A stretch of DNA of 64,000 nt, taken from SKVR01 sp964453995 (lineage in GTDB: Bacteria > Bacteroidota > Bacteroidia > Bacteroidales > UBA7960). Position 1 is the stretch's first letter; the number at the start of each line of letters is the position of its first letter. The DNA lies in NCBI GenBank assembly GCA_964453995.1, contig CAYVQC010000019.1, forward strand, positions 1 through 64,000, in the 5' to 3' direction. Shown here piece after piece: positions 52,627-62,256 of the stretch. The notes under the pieces were generated by a model. That model was given only the letters and a program-made list of their open reading frames with translations. It was not told where the DNA came from and made no database searches. The translations under genes were made by a program, and so were the position numbers.

Positions 52627-54594
52627 ATGAGAATTTTACCAACCTGCCTGATCATTTTATTGCTGAGTATTACCCTGGTTGCCCAGGAAACCAATGACCG
52701 TTTTGCATGGGTTGAAGATCCGGGTTTTTCCTCCATTAATGAGGACTACGAAGATGAAAACGTGATCGGGGTCTTTATAAACGAAAAGTACGATTACTTA
52801 TACGATGAAGATGGCAACTTGTATAACCTCCATTATTTGCACCGGCGTTTGCGGCTGAACAGCGATGAGGCTGTAAGTGCCAACAACCGGCTTTCAGTTT
52901 CGTTGGTCAATGTGGTAGAGGTGGTAGAGGTGATGGCACGTGTGATCAAGCCCACGGGTGAGATCATTGAGTTTGACCGCAACAACATCAGGGAGATTGT
53001 TGAAGAGGGTTCGGGCAACAACTATAAGATCTTTGCATTTGATGGTATCGAAACCGGAGATGACATTGAGTACCTTATTGTGCGGCGTATGAACGGGGGG
53101 AATTTCGGGCGTGTATTTTTCCAGTTTGAATATCCGGTGCAGCAGGCTTCCTTTGAGCTTATTTCTCCTGAAAACCTGCTCTATGCCGCAAAAGGATACA
53201 ATGGTTTTCCCGATGCTGTGCCTGTAGAAAGGGAAGATGCCCGCAATCACCTGGTAAGTACCATGGAAGCAATTCCGGCAATGCAAGAATTGCCATACAC
53301 TTATTTTCATCCCCGGCGTGCCAGGATCGAGTTTAAACTCGAATACAATCTGTTGCGAGGCAAGTCAAAGGTGCTTACCTACAACGATGCAGCACAGCGT
53401 ATCTATGAGATAATGTACGATGATGTTAATGAGCGCTCCCTCAGCCGTTGGTTGAAAGAGTTAGGTACCCTGCAGGGAACTTCTCATCAGAAAGCTGTTT
53501 TTATTGAGAACTACCTCAAGGAAAATATTTACCTGCAGGATTATAATACCCCCGAATTCAGCGACCTGGAATTTATCCGAACGCAAAAAGTTTCAGGAGC
53601 GCAGGGAATCGTGCGCTTATATGTAAATCTTTTCAAGGCACTGGAAATCCCTCACGAAATTGTGGTTACAGCCAGCCGCAGCAGTATTCCCCTTGATCCT
53701 GATTTTGAATCATGGAATTATCTGGATGAATATCTTATCTATCTTCCCGAAAGCGATACCTACATTGAACCAGGGGCCGTTTTTCATCGTAGTGGTATGG
53801 TGGATGGAGATCTGACAGCAACCCATGGTCTTTTCATACAACTTCTTACCCTGGGCTCATTCGAATCAGCCGTGGGAAAGATAAAATACATTGAGCCGGC
53901 ACCCTACCGTGCCAATTATGACAACATGCTCATCCAGGTATCTGTTGATGCAGAAAATGGCACAGCACAGATCCGCAATACGCGCGCCATGAAGGGCCTC
54001 TCGGGCGGGTATCTCAAATACATTTATGCTATTGTTGATGAGGAAACAAAGTTCGAGATCCTCAAAGATATTCTCGAGTCAAAAGCTCCCAATGCTGATT
54101 ATGAAACCCTTGAAACCCTGGAAAGCACCGATGTGGATTTCATGCACGATGGAGAATTTGTAGTTTATACCCATTTTAACAGCCTTTCGCTGGTTGAAGC
54201 TGCCGGAAACAGGCTTTTGGTGAAGATCGGGGAAACCATAGGGCCACAGGTAGAACTGTACTATAATGATGAGCGCACCATCGGAGGTATTTCTGACTTC
54301 AACCGCTGGTATTACCGCCGCATCATCTTTGATATTCCTGAAGGCTACAGAGTGGTAAACCCACAGGCAGCGAATTTCGATGTCACCCTTGAAGATAACC
54401 AGCAAACCAATTTTGCATTCGTATCATCTCACAGGTTTGAAAACAACCAGCTGATCATCGATATTGATGAGTACTACAGGGTTATTAAAGTGGAGCCGAA
54501 ACAGTTTGAAGGATTCAGAAAGGTGATCAATGCTGCTGCCGACTTCAACAAGGTAGTATTGGTACTTGAGCCGGTAGAGGGGCAGGGAAAGTAG
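52627..54594 (+). CDS. Secreted DUF3857/transglutaminase-like paralogue lacking the catalytic Cys
   Basis: A 655-residue exported protein with the same layout as the previous one: signal peptide about 1-18, DUF3857-type beta domain (about 30-230, VVEVMARVIKPTGEIIEF), a transglutaminase-like fold (about 270-400), and a beta-rich C-terminal half. At the position of the catalytic RFGDCKG the sequence reads KVSGAQG, so the Cys is Ala325; the His and Asp blocks (WNYLDEYLIYL, YIEPG) are also not conserved. It is probably a non-catalytic partner of the neighbour. It lies 12 bases after the previous stop. Confidence 0.85.
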   Translation: MRILPTCLIILLLSITLVAQETNDRFAWVEDPGFSSINEDYEDENVIGVFINEKYDYLYDEDGNLYNLHYLHRRLRLNSDEAVSANNRLSVSLVNVVEVVEVMARVIKPTGEIIEFDRNNIREIVEEGSGNNYKIFAFDGIETGDDIEYLIVRRMNGGNFGRVFFQFEYPVQQASFELISPENLLYAAKGYNGFPDAVPVEREDARNHLVSTMEAIPAMQELPYTYFHPRRARIEFKLEYNLLRGKSKVLTYNDAAQRIYEIMYDDVNERSLSRWLKELGTLQGTSHQKAVFIENYLKENIYLQDYNTPEFSDLEFIRTQKVSGAQGIVRLYVNLFKALEIPHEIVVTASRSSIPLDPDFESWNYLDEYLIYLPESDTYIEPGAVFHRSGMVDGDLTATHGLFIQLLTLGSFESAVGKIKYIEPAPYRANYDNMLIQVSVDAENGTAQIRNTRAMKGLSGGYLKYIYAIVDEETKFEILKDILESKAPNADYETLETLESTDVDFMHDGEFVVYTHFNSLSLVEAAGNRLLVKIGETIGPQVELYYNDERTIGGISDFNRWYYRRIIFDIPEGYRVVNPQAANFDVTLEDNQQTNFAFVSSHRFENNQLIIDIDEYYRVIKVEPKQFEGFRKVINAAADFNKVVLVLEPVEGQGK

Positions 54595-54689
54595 CGGCGT
54601 CATTTTGGCAGTATTCCTCTGCTGGCACATCCTTTGCCAATGCCATGGCGGTAAATTAAGTTGTACAATATTATAAATTGTTGAAAGCC

Positions 54690-56570
54690 ATGCGCAAAGG
54701 TAAAATTAACGTCCAAACGGAGAATATTTTTCCTATCATTAAGAAATTCCTGTATTCTGACCACGAGATCTTTCTTCGTGAGTTGGTGTCCAATGCAGTA
54801 GATGCTACCCAAAAGCTGAAAACCCTTTCATCCATAGGAGATATTAAAGGTGATCTGGGTGACACCCGCATAAAAATTAAACTCGATGCCAAAGCCAAAA
54901 CACTTACCATTTCTGATAAAGGAATTGGTATGACGGCTGACGAGGTTGAAAAATACATCAACCAGATCGCCTTCTCCAGTGCAGAAGAATGGATCGATAA
55001 GGTGAAAGCCGCCGGAGAGAAAAATGGAATCATTGGCCATTTTGGTCTGGGATTTTATTCTTCCTTCATGGTAGCGAAAAAAGTAGAGATACATACCCTT
55101 TCCTGGCAGGAAGGTGCAAAAGCAGTAAAATGGGAATGTGAAGGAAATCCCGAATTCCAGATCTCAGATATAGAGAAAAAAGATCGGGGAACAGATGTAG
55201 TATTGCATATTGCCGACGACTCCCTCGAGTTCCTGGAAGAGAGCAGGATCCTTGAACTGCTCAAGAAGTATTGTAAGTTTCTGCCTGTTGAGATTGAGTT
55301 TGGTACAGAAACAGAGTATAAAACAGAGAAAGATGAAAAGGGCGAAGATAAAGAGGTAAAAACCGAAAAGCCCCGTATCATCAACAATACCCGGCCGGCG
55401 TGGACACAGAAACCCGCCGACCTGAAAGAAGAAGACTATAAAAGCTTCTACCGCGAGCTCTATCCTATGTCTTTTGAAGAACCCCTCTTCAATATTCACC
55501 TCAACGTGGACTATCCCTTTACCCTTACGGGGATTCTTTATTTCCCAAAGGTGAAACAAAATTTTGAAGTGCAGCGCGACAAGATCCAACTCTACTCCAA
55601 CCAGGTATTCGTAACCGACTCGGTGGAAGGCATCGTTCCTGACTTTTTGACACTCCTCCACGGGGTGCTCGACTCGCCTGACATTCCCCTCAACGTTTCA
55701 AGAAGTTTCCTGCAGAGTGACAGCAATGTGAAAAAGATCAGTGGTCATATCACCAAAAAAGTGGCTGATAAGCTTGAGGAACTGTTTAAGTCAAACCGCG
55801 AAGATTTTGAGAAAAAGTGGGATGACATTAAAATTTTTATCCAGTACGGGATGGTCACCGACGATAAATTCAAGGAAAGAGCGCAAAAGTTCTGCCTGCT
55901 GAAAAATGTGGATGGGAAATATTTCACGTTTGAAGAGTATAAAAATCACATCAAAAATGAGCAAACTGATAAAGACAAAAAGGTAGTTCATATTTATACT
56001 TCCAATAAAGAGGAGCAGCACAGCTTTATCCAGGCTGCCAAAGAACGTGGTTATGATGTGTTGCTAATGGAAACCCCCATCGACAGTCACTTCATCAATA
56101 TGCTGGAAAGCACTCTGGAAGATGTAAGCTTTGCCAGGGTGGATGCCGATGTGGTGGAGAAGCTCATTAAAAAGGACGAAGAGTTGCCCTCAAAGCTTTC
56201 TGACGATCAGAAAAACCAGGTAAAAGAGATCATCGAAAAGCAGCTTGAAGACAAATCCTTCCATGTGGTTTTTGAGAACCTTAGCGAAAGCGACCAACCC
56301 ATGATCATAACCCAACCCGAGTTTATGCGCCGCATGAAAGACATGTCGGCCTTGGGTGGGGGTATGAGCTATATGGGGAATCTGCCTGACTCTTACAATC
56401 TGGTGGTTAACGCCAATCATCCGGCAATAACCAGGGTGATAGAAGACAAAGATGAACAGGCAAGGGGCAAACTCGTCAGCCAGCTTATTGATCTGGCTAT
56501 GCTCTCCAAAAACCTGCTCAGAGGCGAAAAACTCACTACGTTTATCAAACGCAGTATTGACCTTATTTAA
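54690..56570 (+). CDS. htpG: Hsp90-family chaperone HtpG
   Basis: A 626-residue cytosolic ATP-dependent chaperone. The N-terminal GHKL ATPase has LRELVSNAVDA (catalytic Glu, Asn), ISDKGIGM, HFGLGFYSSFMV and TDVVLHI. The middle domain includes LPLNVSRSFLQ-like IPLNVSRSFLQSD, and the C-terminal dimerisation domain (about 500-626) ends without the eukaryotic MEEVD tail. The middle region has a short Lys/Glu-rich insert (about residues 212-230). Start ATG 54690 (MRKGKINVQTEN) is the family start; upstream TTG codons in frame are less likely. A strong hairpin follows the stop. Confidence 0.96.
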   Translation: MRKGKINVQTENIFPIIKKFLYSDHEIFLRELVSNAVDATQKLKTLSSIGDIKGDLGDTRIKIKLDAKAKTLTISDKGIGMTADEVEKYINQIAFSSAEEWIDKVKAAGEKNGIIGHFGLGFYSSFMVAKKVEIHTLSWQEGAKAVKWECEGNPEFQISDIEKKDRGTDVVLHIADDSLEFLEESRILELLKKYCKFLPVEIEFGTETEYKTEKDEKGEDKEVKTEKPRIINNTRPAWTQKPADLKEEDYKSFYRELYPMSFEEPLFNIHLNVDYPFTLTGILYFPKVKQNFEVQRDKIQLYSNQVFVTDSVEGIVPDFLTLLHGVLDSPDIPLNVSRSFLQSDSNVKKISGHITKKVADKLEELFKSNREDFEKKWDDIKIFIQYGMVTDDKFKERAQKFCLLKNVDGKYFTFEEYKNHIKNEQTDKDKKVVHIYTSNKEEQHSFIQAAKERGYDVLLMETPIDSHFINMLESTLEDVSFARVDADVVEKLIKKDEELPSKLSDDQKNQVKEIIEKQLEDKSFHVVFENLSESDQPMIITQPEFMRRMKDMSALGGGMSYMGNLPDSYNLVVNANHPAITRVIEDKDEQARGKLVSQLIDLAMLSKNLLRGEKLTTFIKRSIDLI

Positions 56571-56583
56571 TCATATTTATCTG

Positions 56584-56625
56584 CCGGATACAGTGCATGC
56601 CTTCTTTGGCAGCTGTATCCGGTTT
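56584..56625 (+). terminator. Intrinsic terminator of htpG
   Basis: A perfect 10-bp stem CCGGATACAG / CTGTATCCGG with an internal GCC/GGC extension and a T-rich tail (TTTATTATA), 14 bases after the stop. Confidence 0.6.
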
Positions 56626-56677
56626 ATTATACCAGTTTACTTAGTTGTTTAACTTTAATGTAATACCTATCAGGATT

Positions 56678-57283
56678 ATGAATGCAGGCAAAATCAGTAA
56701 AAAATGGATAACCATCGGTGTAATTATACTGGTGGCTGTGGTTCTGTACTCAAGCGTAAGAGGAGGCTACAACTCTTTGGTAACGATGGAAGAAGCCGTT
56801 GAGGGTCAGTGGGCACAGGTGGAAAATGTTTATCAGCGTCGTGCCGATCTCATTCCAAACCTCGTGAATACTGTAAGAGGATTTGCCGCACATGAACGCG
56901 AAACCTTAGAGGCTGTTGTTGATGCGCGTTCTCGTGCTACTTCGGTAAATATTGATCCTGACAACCTTTCGCCCGAATCTTTACAACAGTTTGAGCAGGC
57001 TCAGCAGGGGCTTTCTTCCGCTCTTTCAAGGCTTATGGTTGTTGTAGAAAGGTATCCTGAGATAAAGGCCAACCAGAATTTCCTGGAATTACAGGCACAA
57101 CTGGAAGGTACCGAAAACCGCATTGCCAACGAGCGTCGAAAATTTAGTGAAATGGTTCAGGAGTACAATACCCATATCCGCCGTTTTCCCGCAACCCTTT
57201 ATGCTTCAGTTTTTGGTTTCGAAAGGAAGGCATATTTTGAGGCCAACCCTGGAGCTGATGTTGGACCAGTTGTAGAATTTTAA
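56678..57283 (+). CDS. lemA: LemA-family membrane-anchored protein
   Basis: A 201-residue LemA-family protein: a short cytoplasmic N-terminus, one transmembrane segment (about 9-28), then a long helical bundle with the family marks VTMEEAVEGQWAQVENVYQRR, DLIPNLVNTVRGFA and YNTHIRRFPATLYASVFGF. LemA proteins are membrane-anchored helical bundles of unclear function, commonly found together with TPM-domain proteins, as here. Start at 56678 is preferred over an in-frame codon at 56645 (MFNFNV...). The next gene starts 4 bases after the stop. Confidence 0.92.
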   Translation: MNAGKISKKWITIGVIILVAVVLYSSVRGGYNSLVTMEEAVEGQWAQVENVYQRRADLIPNLVNTVRGFAAHERETLEAVVDARSRATSVNIDPDNLSPESLQQFEQAQQGLSSALSRLMVVVERYPEIKANQNFLELQAQLEGTENRIANERRKFSEMVQEYNTHIRRFPATLYASVFGFERKAYFEANPGADVGPVVEF

Positions 57284-57287
57284 GATT

Positions 57288-57740
57288 ATGGGACAAACCG
57301 CAGCAGATTTTTTTACACCCCGGCAAAAGGAAGAAATTACAAAAGCCATCCGGGACGCTGAACAGAAAACTTCCGGTGAAATTAGGGTTCACCTGGAGAA
57401 TACCTGCCAGGGCGATGTCCTTGACCGGGCTGCTACCATTTTTGACAAACTCAGAATGGCAGACACCGATCAGCGCAATGGTGTGCTGATTTACCTCGCC
57501 ATTAAAAGTAAGAAATTCGCCATCCTGGGCGATTCGGGCATCAATGCCAGGGTTCCGGAAGGTTTCTGGAATCAGACCAGAGATGTTATGGCCAAACACT
57601 TCCGTGATAATGAATTTACGGAAGGACTTGTAAAAGGCATAGCTATGGCAGCAGAACAATTGAAAAAATATTTTCCATGGCAGAAAGAAGATACAAATGA
57701 ATTGCCCAACGATATTTCTTTCGGCAAAAACCAACCCTGA
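57288..57740 (+). CDS. TPM-domain protein without signal peptide
   Basis: A 150-residue TPM_phosphatase domain (Pfam TPM). The pattern QKEEITKAIRDAEQKTSGEIRVHLE ... ATIFDKLRMADTDQRNGVLIYLAIKSKKFAILGD is typical. It lacks both a signal peptide and a transmembrane segment, so it is predicted to stay in the cytoplasm. It sits between lemA and a second, membrane-bound TPM protein, 4 bases after lemA. This arrangement is common in bacteria. Phosphatase activity is shown for only a few members. Confidence 0.85.
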   Translation: MGQTAADFFTPRQKEEITKAIRDAEQKTSGEIRVHLENTCQGDVLDRAATIFDKLRMADTDQRNGVLIYLAIKSKKFAILGDSGINARVPEGFWNQTRDVMAKHFRDNEFTEGLVKGIAMAAEQLKKYFPWQKEDTNELPNDISFGKNQP

Positions 57741-57803
57741 TCTCTTCAATATCACTGTTGTAAGGATTCAGCATTATTCCTTTTAATACTTTCGACTAAA
57801 GCT

Positions 57804-58631
57804 ATGAACGCACTACAATCTGTAAATCAAAATTTCAGGCAGTCAGTATTGATATTGATACTAATGTTGATTATGCCCATTTCATATGGGTTGCCCGAGA
57901 GGCCAAAACCATTAATGCTGGTGAATGATATGGTGAATTTACTTTCTCCTTCGCAGGTTGCCGCACTGGAGCAAAAACTATCAACTTTTGCCCGTCAGCA
58001 TGAAACTGGAATTGTCGTTGTCATTACCAATGACCTTTATGGAATGGAGATAGCCGACTTTTCGGCCCAACTGGGAGAAGAGTGGGGCGTAGGACAGGCT
58101 GGAATGGAGAGTGGCGTGGTGATTACGGTAGTGCCCTCCGGAGAAAAGCGTGAAGTATTTATTGCAACGGGATATGGTATGGAAGGAGTACTGCCCGATG
58201 CGGTAGCCAAAAGGATTGTGCAAAATGAGATCATTCCCCATTTCCGTACCGGAGATTATTATGGCGGACTGGATGCGGCAACTGACGTGATCATGCAGTT
58301 GGCAGCCGGAGAATTTCCTGCCAGTGAGTATGGGGCGCAGGAGCAGGCTCCGCCCGGTGCTGTGTTAATTCCTTTACTGATGGTACTGTTGATGGTCTTT
58401 TTGCTTTCACGCGGGAGACGGCAATATGCCAGCCCTGGAAAAAGTATTCCATTCTTGACCCTGTTTTGGCTCTTGAGTCATGGCAACCGGGGTAGTCGTG
58501 GCTCTTTCGGAAACTTTTCTTCAGGTACTGGCCCATTCGGCCATTCAGGTGGGTTTGGAGGCAGTGGGGGCGGTTTCAGCGGTTTTGGAGGAGGCAGATT
58601 TGGGGGAGGAGGAGCCGGTGGTTCCTGGTAA
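57804..58631 (+). CDS. Membrane TPM-domain protein with glycine-rich tail
   Basis: A 275-residue protein. It has an N-terminal signal (about 1-29; hydrophobic ILILMLIMPIS), a TPM domain on the periplasmic side (about 38-165, LSPSQVAALEQKLSTFARQH, VFIATGYGMEGVLPDAVAKRI), a transmembrane segment (about 190-206) and a C-terminal Gly/Ser/Phe-rich tail (about 225-275, SGGFGGSGGGFSGFGGGRF). This is the classic LemA-partner TPM protein (YgcG type). It ends the lemA-tpm-tpm operon and converges on cydC. Confidence 0.88.
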   Translation: MNALQSVNQNFRQSVLILILMLIMPISYGLPERPKPLMLVNDMVNLLSPSQVAALEQKLSTFARQHETGIVVVITNDLYGMEIADFSAQLGEEWGVGQAGMESGVVITVVPSGEKREVFIATGYGMEGVLPDAVAKRIVQNEIIPHFRTGDYYGGLDAATDVIMQLAAGEFPASEYGAQEQAPPGAVLIPLLMVLLMVFLLSRGRRQYASPGKSIPFLTLFWLLSHGNRGSRGSFGNFSSGTGPFGHSGGFGGSGGGFSGFGGGRFGGGGAGGSW

Positions 58632-58738
58632 AAGTACCCTCTACAAACCTTCATCAACTAAGCGGCCAACAGTTTTGAAGCAGATAATGTGCTAAAAACA
58701 TCTTCCCCGGGCCATTAATTATTCCTGCAAGCATTCGG

Positions 58739-60463
58739 TTAATCTCTCAAAACCTGCATTTGTTGCTGGTACATCCGGTAATAGTTGCTTTTATTATTCA
58801 GTAGTTCGTGGTGGGTACCTCTTTCGGCAATGGTTCCGTTGTGCATCACCAGAATCTGGTCCATTCTATCCATATCTACCAGCCGGTGGGTGATCATCAG
58901 AACAGTTTTTCCCTCTGTTACTGACCTTATCAGGTTTAGAATTTTACGCTCTGTTCCCACGTCCATATTGGCGGTAGGCTCATCAAAAATCCATACTTCC
59001 GGGTTTTTCAGCATGGTGCGTGCCATGGCAAACAGTTGTCTTTCGCCTCCGGAAAATTGCATACCCTGGTTTCCCGGCTCCCAGTCTGGGTCCTGTCCAA
59101 ATCTTTCCAGACCCACCGATCCCAATACTTTTCTGATTTGAATGTCAGTAGCATTAGGTCTTGCAATAAGAAGGTTCTCGCGTAGTGAACGGTTAAAAAT
59201 GTAGGCATCCTGTGCTACTACGCCAAATAACTGGCGGTATTGTTTTGTATCGCAATCATTAATGTTTTCCCTGTTCAGAGTGATTATTCCTGAGTCGGGT
59301 TTCCAAAACTTTAACAGCAGGTTTACCAGGGTGCTTTTCCCACTTCCCGTAGGGCCCACAATGGCGGTTGCTGTGCCAGCACGAAGGGCAAAGGAAATAT
59401 TGCTAAGTGTTGCATTCTCAACTGAATAGGAAAATGCGACCTTTTCGAAACGAATTTCATCATTTTCACTGAAACCAACAACTTCTTTGCTTGTCCCGGC
59501 TTCAATTTCGTGTTCGCCCTGGTCGGCCATGGAAAAAAGTCTTTCTGCGGCCTCATTGGAGGCTTCGTACTGAATAAAGGCGTTGGCCAGGCCCTGCACT
59601 GCCTCAAAGCTGCTCAGTACTCCTAAGGTCAGCGCTGCCAGCCAAACGCCCCTTATTTCCCCGTTTGTCACCATGGGAATGGCCATAATCAGCACAGAGA
59701 ACATGGCCAGGTTGGCAAGTAAACTGGTAAGGCCTTCGGTCATTCCTTGTGTGCCGGCATTTCGGTTTTGTATTGAATCCAGTTCATCCTGCAATAAGGC
59801 AAGTTCAGCCGTGCTGTTCTTTTTCTGTCCGAGCATGATCAGATCCTGCAATCCTTGCAGCCTGTCGGCCAGGAATACTTTTATGCGGCTTTTCACAATA
59901 ACATCTCTCTTTCCCCAGCCGGTAGATAGTTTTACGGCGAGCCATGGAATCAATGTTCCGCTCACTACCAGGAAAAAAAGGGTGGTAAGGGCAAGCCAAA
60001 GGTCGAAAACAACCAGGCCTGCAAATGTGAGCAGTGTGACCACTATGGCCACAATCGCCGGCGAAATGAGACGCAGATAAACGTTCTGAAGCGTTTCCAC
60101 ATCGCTGATAACCCCTGATAGCAGGTCGCCGGTACGACGTCCCATAAGCCACCGTTGGGTAAAGGCGTTGAATTTGCGATAAAGGTTTGTGCGCATGGTG
60201 AGCAGAATCCTGAAGGTAAGATCATGAGAAAGGAGCCTTTCAAAGTATCTTACCACTCCCCGGGAGATGCCGAAAAAACGCACTCCGGCTGTAACCATAA
60301 ACAGATCCACAATCAGTGGACGCTGAGCAGCCCGTGAAATAAGATAACCCGACGTTGTCATCAGGCCAATACCGGCAAGGATGGTACCTATGGCCAGCAG
60401 CACTGCCACGATAAAAAGTTTCCGGTGAGGTTTTATATAGGATGTAAGTCTTTTTAACATCAT
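58739..60463 (-). CDS. cydC: Heterodimeric ABC exporter CydC
   Basis: A 574-residue ABC exporter half: six-helix transmembrane domain (about 1-310), then the ATPase with Walker A GPTGSGKSTLVNLL, signature FSGGERQLFAMAR and Walker B VWIFDEPTANMD. With CydD it exports cysteine/glutathione thiols to the periplasm and is required for assembly of cytochrome bd. The start overlaps the cydD stop (TAATG), giving coupled translation in the cydA-cydB-cydD-cydC order. Confidence 0.93.
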   Translation of the reverse strand: MMLKRLTSYIKPHRKLFIVAVLLAIGTILAGIGLMTTSGYLISRAAQRPLIVDLFMVTAGVRFFGISRGVVRYFERLLSHDLTFRILLTMRTNLYRKFNAFTQRWLMGRRTGDLLSGVISDVETLQNVYLRLISPAIVAIVVTLLTFAGLVVFDLWLALTTLFFLVVSGTLIPWLAVKLSTGWGKRDVIVKSRIKVFLADRLQGLQDLIMLGQKKNSTAELALLQDELDSIQNRNAGTQGMTEGLTSLLANLAMFSVLIMAIPMVTNGEIRGVWLAALTLGVLSSFEAVQGLANAFIQYEASNEAAERLFSMADQGEHEIEAGTSKEVVGFSENDEIRFEKVAFSYSVENATLSNISFALRAGTATAIVGPTGSGKSTLVNLLLKFWKPDSGIITLNRENINDCDTKQYRQLFGVVAQDAYIFNRSLRENLLIARPNATDIQIRKVLGSVGLERFGQDPDWEPGNQGMQFSGGERQLFAMARTMLKNPEVWIFDEPTANMDVGTERKILNLIRSVTEGKTVLMITHRLVDMDRMDQILVMHNGTIAERGTHHELLNNKSNYYRMYQQQMQVLRD

Positions 60464-62193
60464 TAAGGGTTGCTGGTGCTTGAAAGTGTTTGCAAATAAC
60501 CGGCATAAATGCCGTTTTGGCTTACCAACTGAAGGTGTGTACCGCTTTCAGCAATAGTACCTTCATGAAACACAAGGATTCTGTCAGCATTCTGCACGGT
60601 TTGCAACCGGTGTGCTATGATCAGAGTACTTCTGTTTTGAATGAGTTTTTGCGTGGCATCGGCAATAATTTGTTCACTTTCAGGATCGAGGCTTGAAGTG
60701 GGTTCGTCAAGGATTAAAAGAGGGGCATCCTTAAGGAATGCTCTGGCAATAGCCAAGCGTTGCTTCTCACCACCACTCAGGCGGGATGCATTTTCGGTAA
60801 TCATTGTATTGTATCCCTGGGGGAGAGCCTGTATAAATCCATGTGCGCCTGCAAGTTTCGTGGCCGTTTCGATCTCTTCCAAAGATGCTTCTGAACGAGC
60901 CGTAAGCAGGTTGTCAAGAATTGTTCCGTTGAAAAAGTGCGGATGTTGGGGCACGAAGGCTACCTTTTCTCTCCACCTGTCTGAGCCGATTTCAGACAAA
61001 GTAATATCATTGATCAGGATACTACCTTGCACAGGTTGCAGAAAACCCAGCAGCAGCTGGGCAAAAGTACTTTTTCCTGCCCCGGTGTGGCCCACAATGG
61101 CAGTAAAGGAGCCCGGCGCTATCTGGCAGCTGATCTTGTCAAGAGCCAGCTGATCTGCACCGGGATAACGATAGGATACCTCTTTGAAAACCACATTGGG
61201 TGAAAATGGGGCTAGTATTGTTTTACCATACTCGGGCTGATCTTGTTCTGGCACGTCGAGGATTGTAAAAATACCTGATGCAGCTGCTGCACCTTCCATT
61301 CCAGCATGGTGGTGTGCCCCCAGGGTGCGGAAAGGCAGATAAAACTCGGGAGCAAGCAACAGGATAAACAGGCCTGGTTGGTAATCCATCATGCCTTCAA
61401 TTAACCTGATACCGATCTGCACTGCCACCATAGCGATACTTACACTCGCTGCCAGCTCGAGTACCATGCCAGATAAAAAAGCTACCTTTAGTACTTTCAG
61501 GGTAAGGAGACGAAACAGATCACTGCTTTTGTCTACCCTTTTTATTTCTCTTTCTCCGGCATTGAATGTCTTAAGTGTTTTTAGTCCCTGCAATACATCC
61601 AGGAAGTGCGATGAGAGCCGGCTCATGGCACCCCATTGGCTCTGGGTAAGTTTTTTGGCATATGTGCCGATCATCCACATGAAAAACAGGATCAGTGGTG
61701 CGGTAATGAGCATGATAAGGCCACTGGGCCAGTCAGTGAAGAGGGTAAAAACGATGATGGTAAGGGGCAATATAACAATATGAATAATGGAGGGTATATA
61801 CCGTGTGTAGTAATCGTCGAGCTTCTCGACCCCCTCAGTAAGAGAGGCAATGGTATCGCCTGTTTTTCCTGCCCTGGAAAAACCAGGCCCAAGAGAAAGG
61901 ATTTTGGTGTAAAGTTGGCGGCGCAACAATGATTTTACCTTAACGGCATTTTGTTGGGCAATGCGTTCGCGCAGCCATATCAATAAGCTTCTGATCAAAA
62001 TAGCAAGCAGCAGATAGAGGAGGAGCTCTGTCTGGGAAAGCGAATTATTTTCAAACACCGCGGAAATGATCAGGCTCAACAGGTGCATTTGTGTAATGAT
62101 AATAATTGCTGTAAGCAGGCTGATGGTAGCTATGGCGGGAAAAAAACCATGCACATCCATGGCCAGGCGGTAAAGTCTGCGATGGATGTGCAT
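60463..62193 (-). CDS. cydD: Heterodimeric ABC exporter CydD
   Basis: Partner of CydC. The chosen start (ATG 62193, MHIHRRLYRLAMDVHG) gives 576 residues; a GTG at 62229 would add 12. Transmembrane domain about 1-310, then Walker A GHTGAGKSTFAQLL, signature LSGGEKQRLAIARAF and Walker B LLILDEPTSSLD. It lies directly downstream of cydB and overlaps cydC by one base. Co-location with cydAB fixes the assignment; by sequence alone either Cyd half could be swapped. Confidence 0.92.
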   Translation of the reverse strand: MHIHRRLYRLAMDVHGFFPAIATISLLTAIIIITQMHLLSLIISAVFENNSLSQTELLLYLLLAILIRSLLIWLRERIAQQNAVKVKSLLRRQLYTKILSLGPGFSRAGKTGDTIASLTEGVEKLDDYYTRYIPSIIHIVILPLTIIVFTLFTDWPSGLIMLITAPLILFFMWMIGTYAKKLTQSQWGAMSRLSSHFLDVLQGLKTLKTFNAGEREIKRVDKSSDLFRLLTLKVLKVAFLSGMVLELAASVSIAMVAVQIGIRLIEGMMDYQPGLFILLLAPEFYLPFRTLGAHHHAGMEGAAAASGIFTILDVPEQDQPEYGKTILAPFSPNVVFKEVSYRYPGADQLALDKISCQIAPGSFTAIVGHTGAGKSTFAQLLLGFLQPVQGSILINDITLSEIGSDRWREKVAFVPQHPHFFNGTILDNLLTARSEASLEEIETATKLAGAHGFIQALPQGYNTMITENASRLSGGEKQRLAIARAFLKDAPLLILDEPTSSLDPESEQIIADATQKLIQNRSTLIIAHRLQTVQNADRILVFHEGTIAESGTHLQLVSQNGIYAGYLQTLSSTSNP

Positions 62194-62256
62194 GGTGGAT
62201 GTTAAATTCTTACTATTATTATTTTTCACTGGTTTGAATATCCCAATGGGACAGAC

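Noticed and set aside
54596..54689. Upstream TTG starts of htpG
   Set aside because: The conserved Hsp90 N-terminus begins at the ATG 54690, so the extra residues are unlikely.
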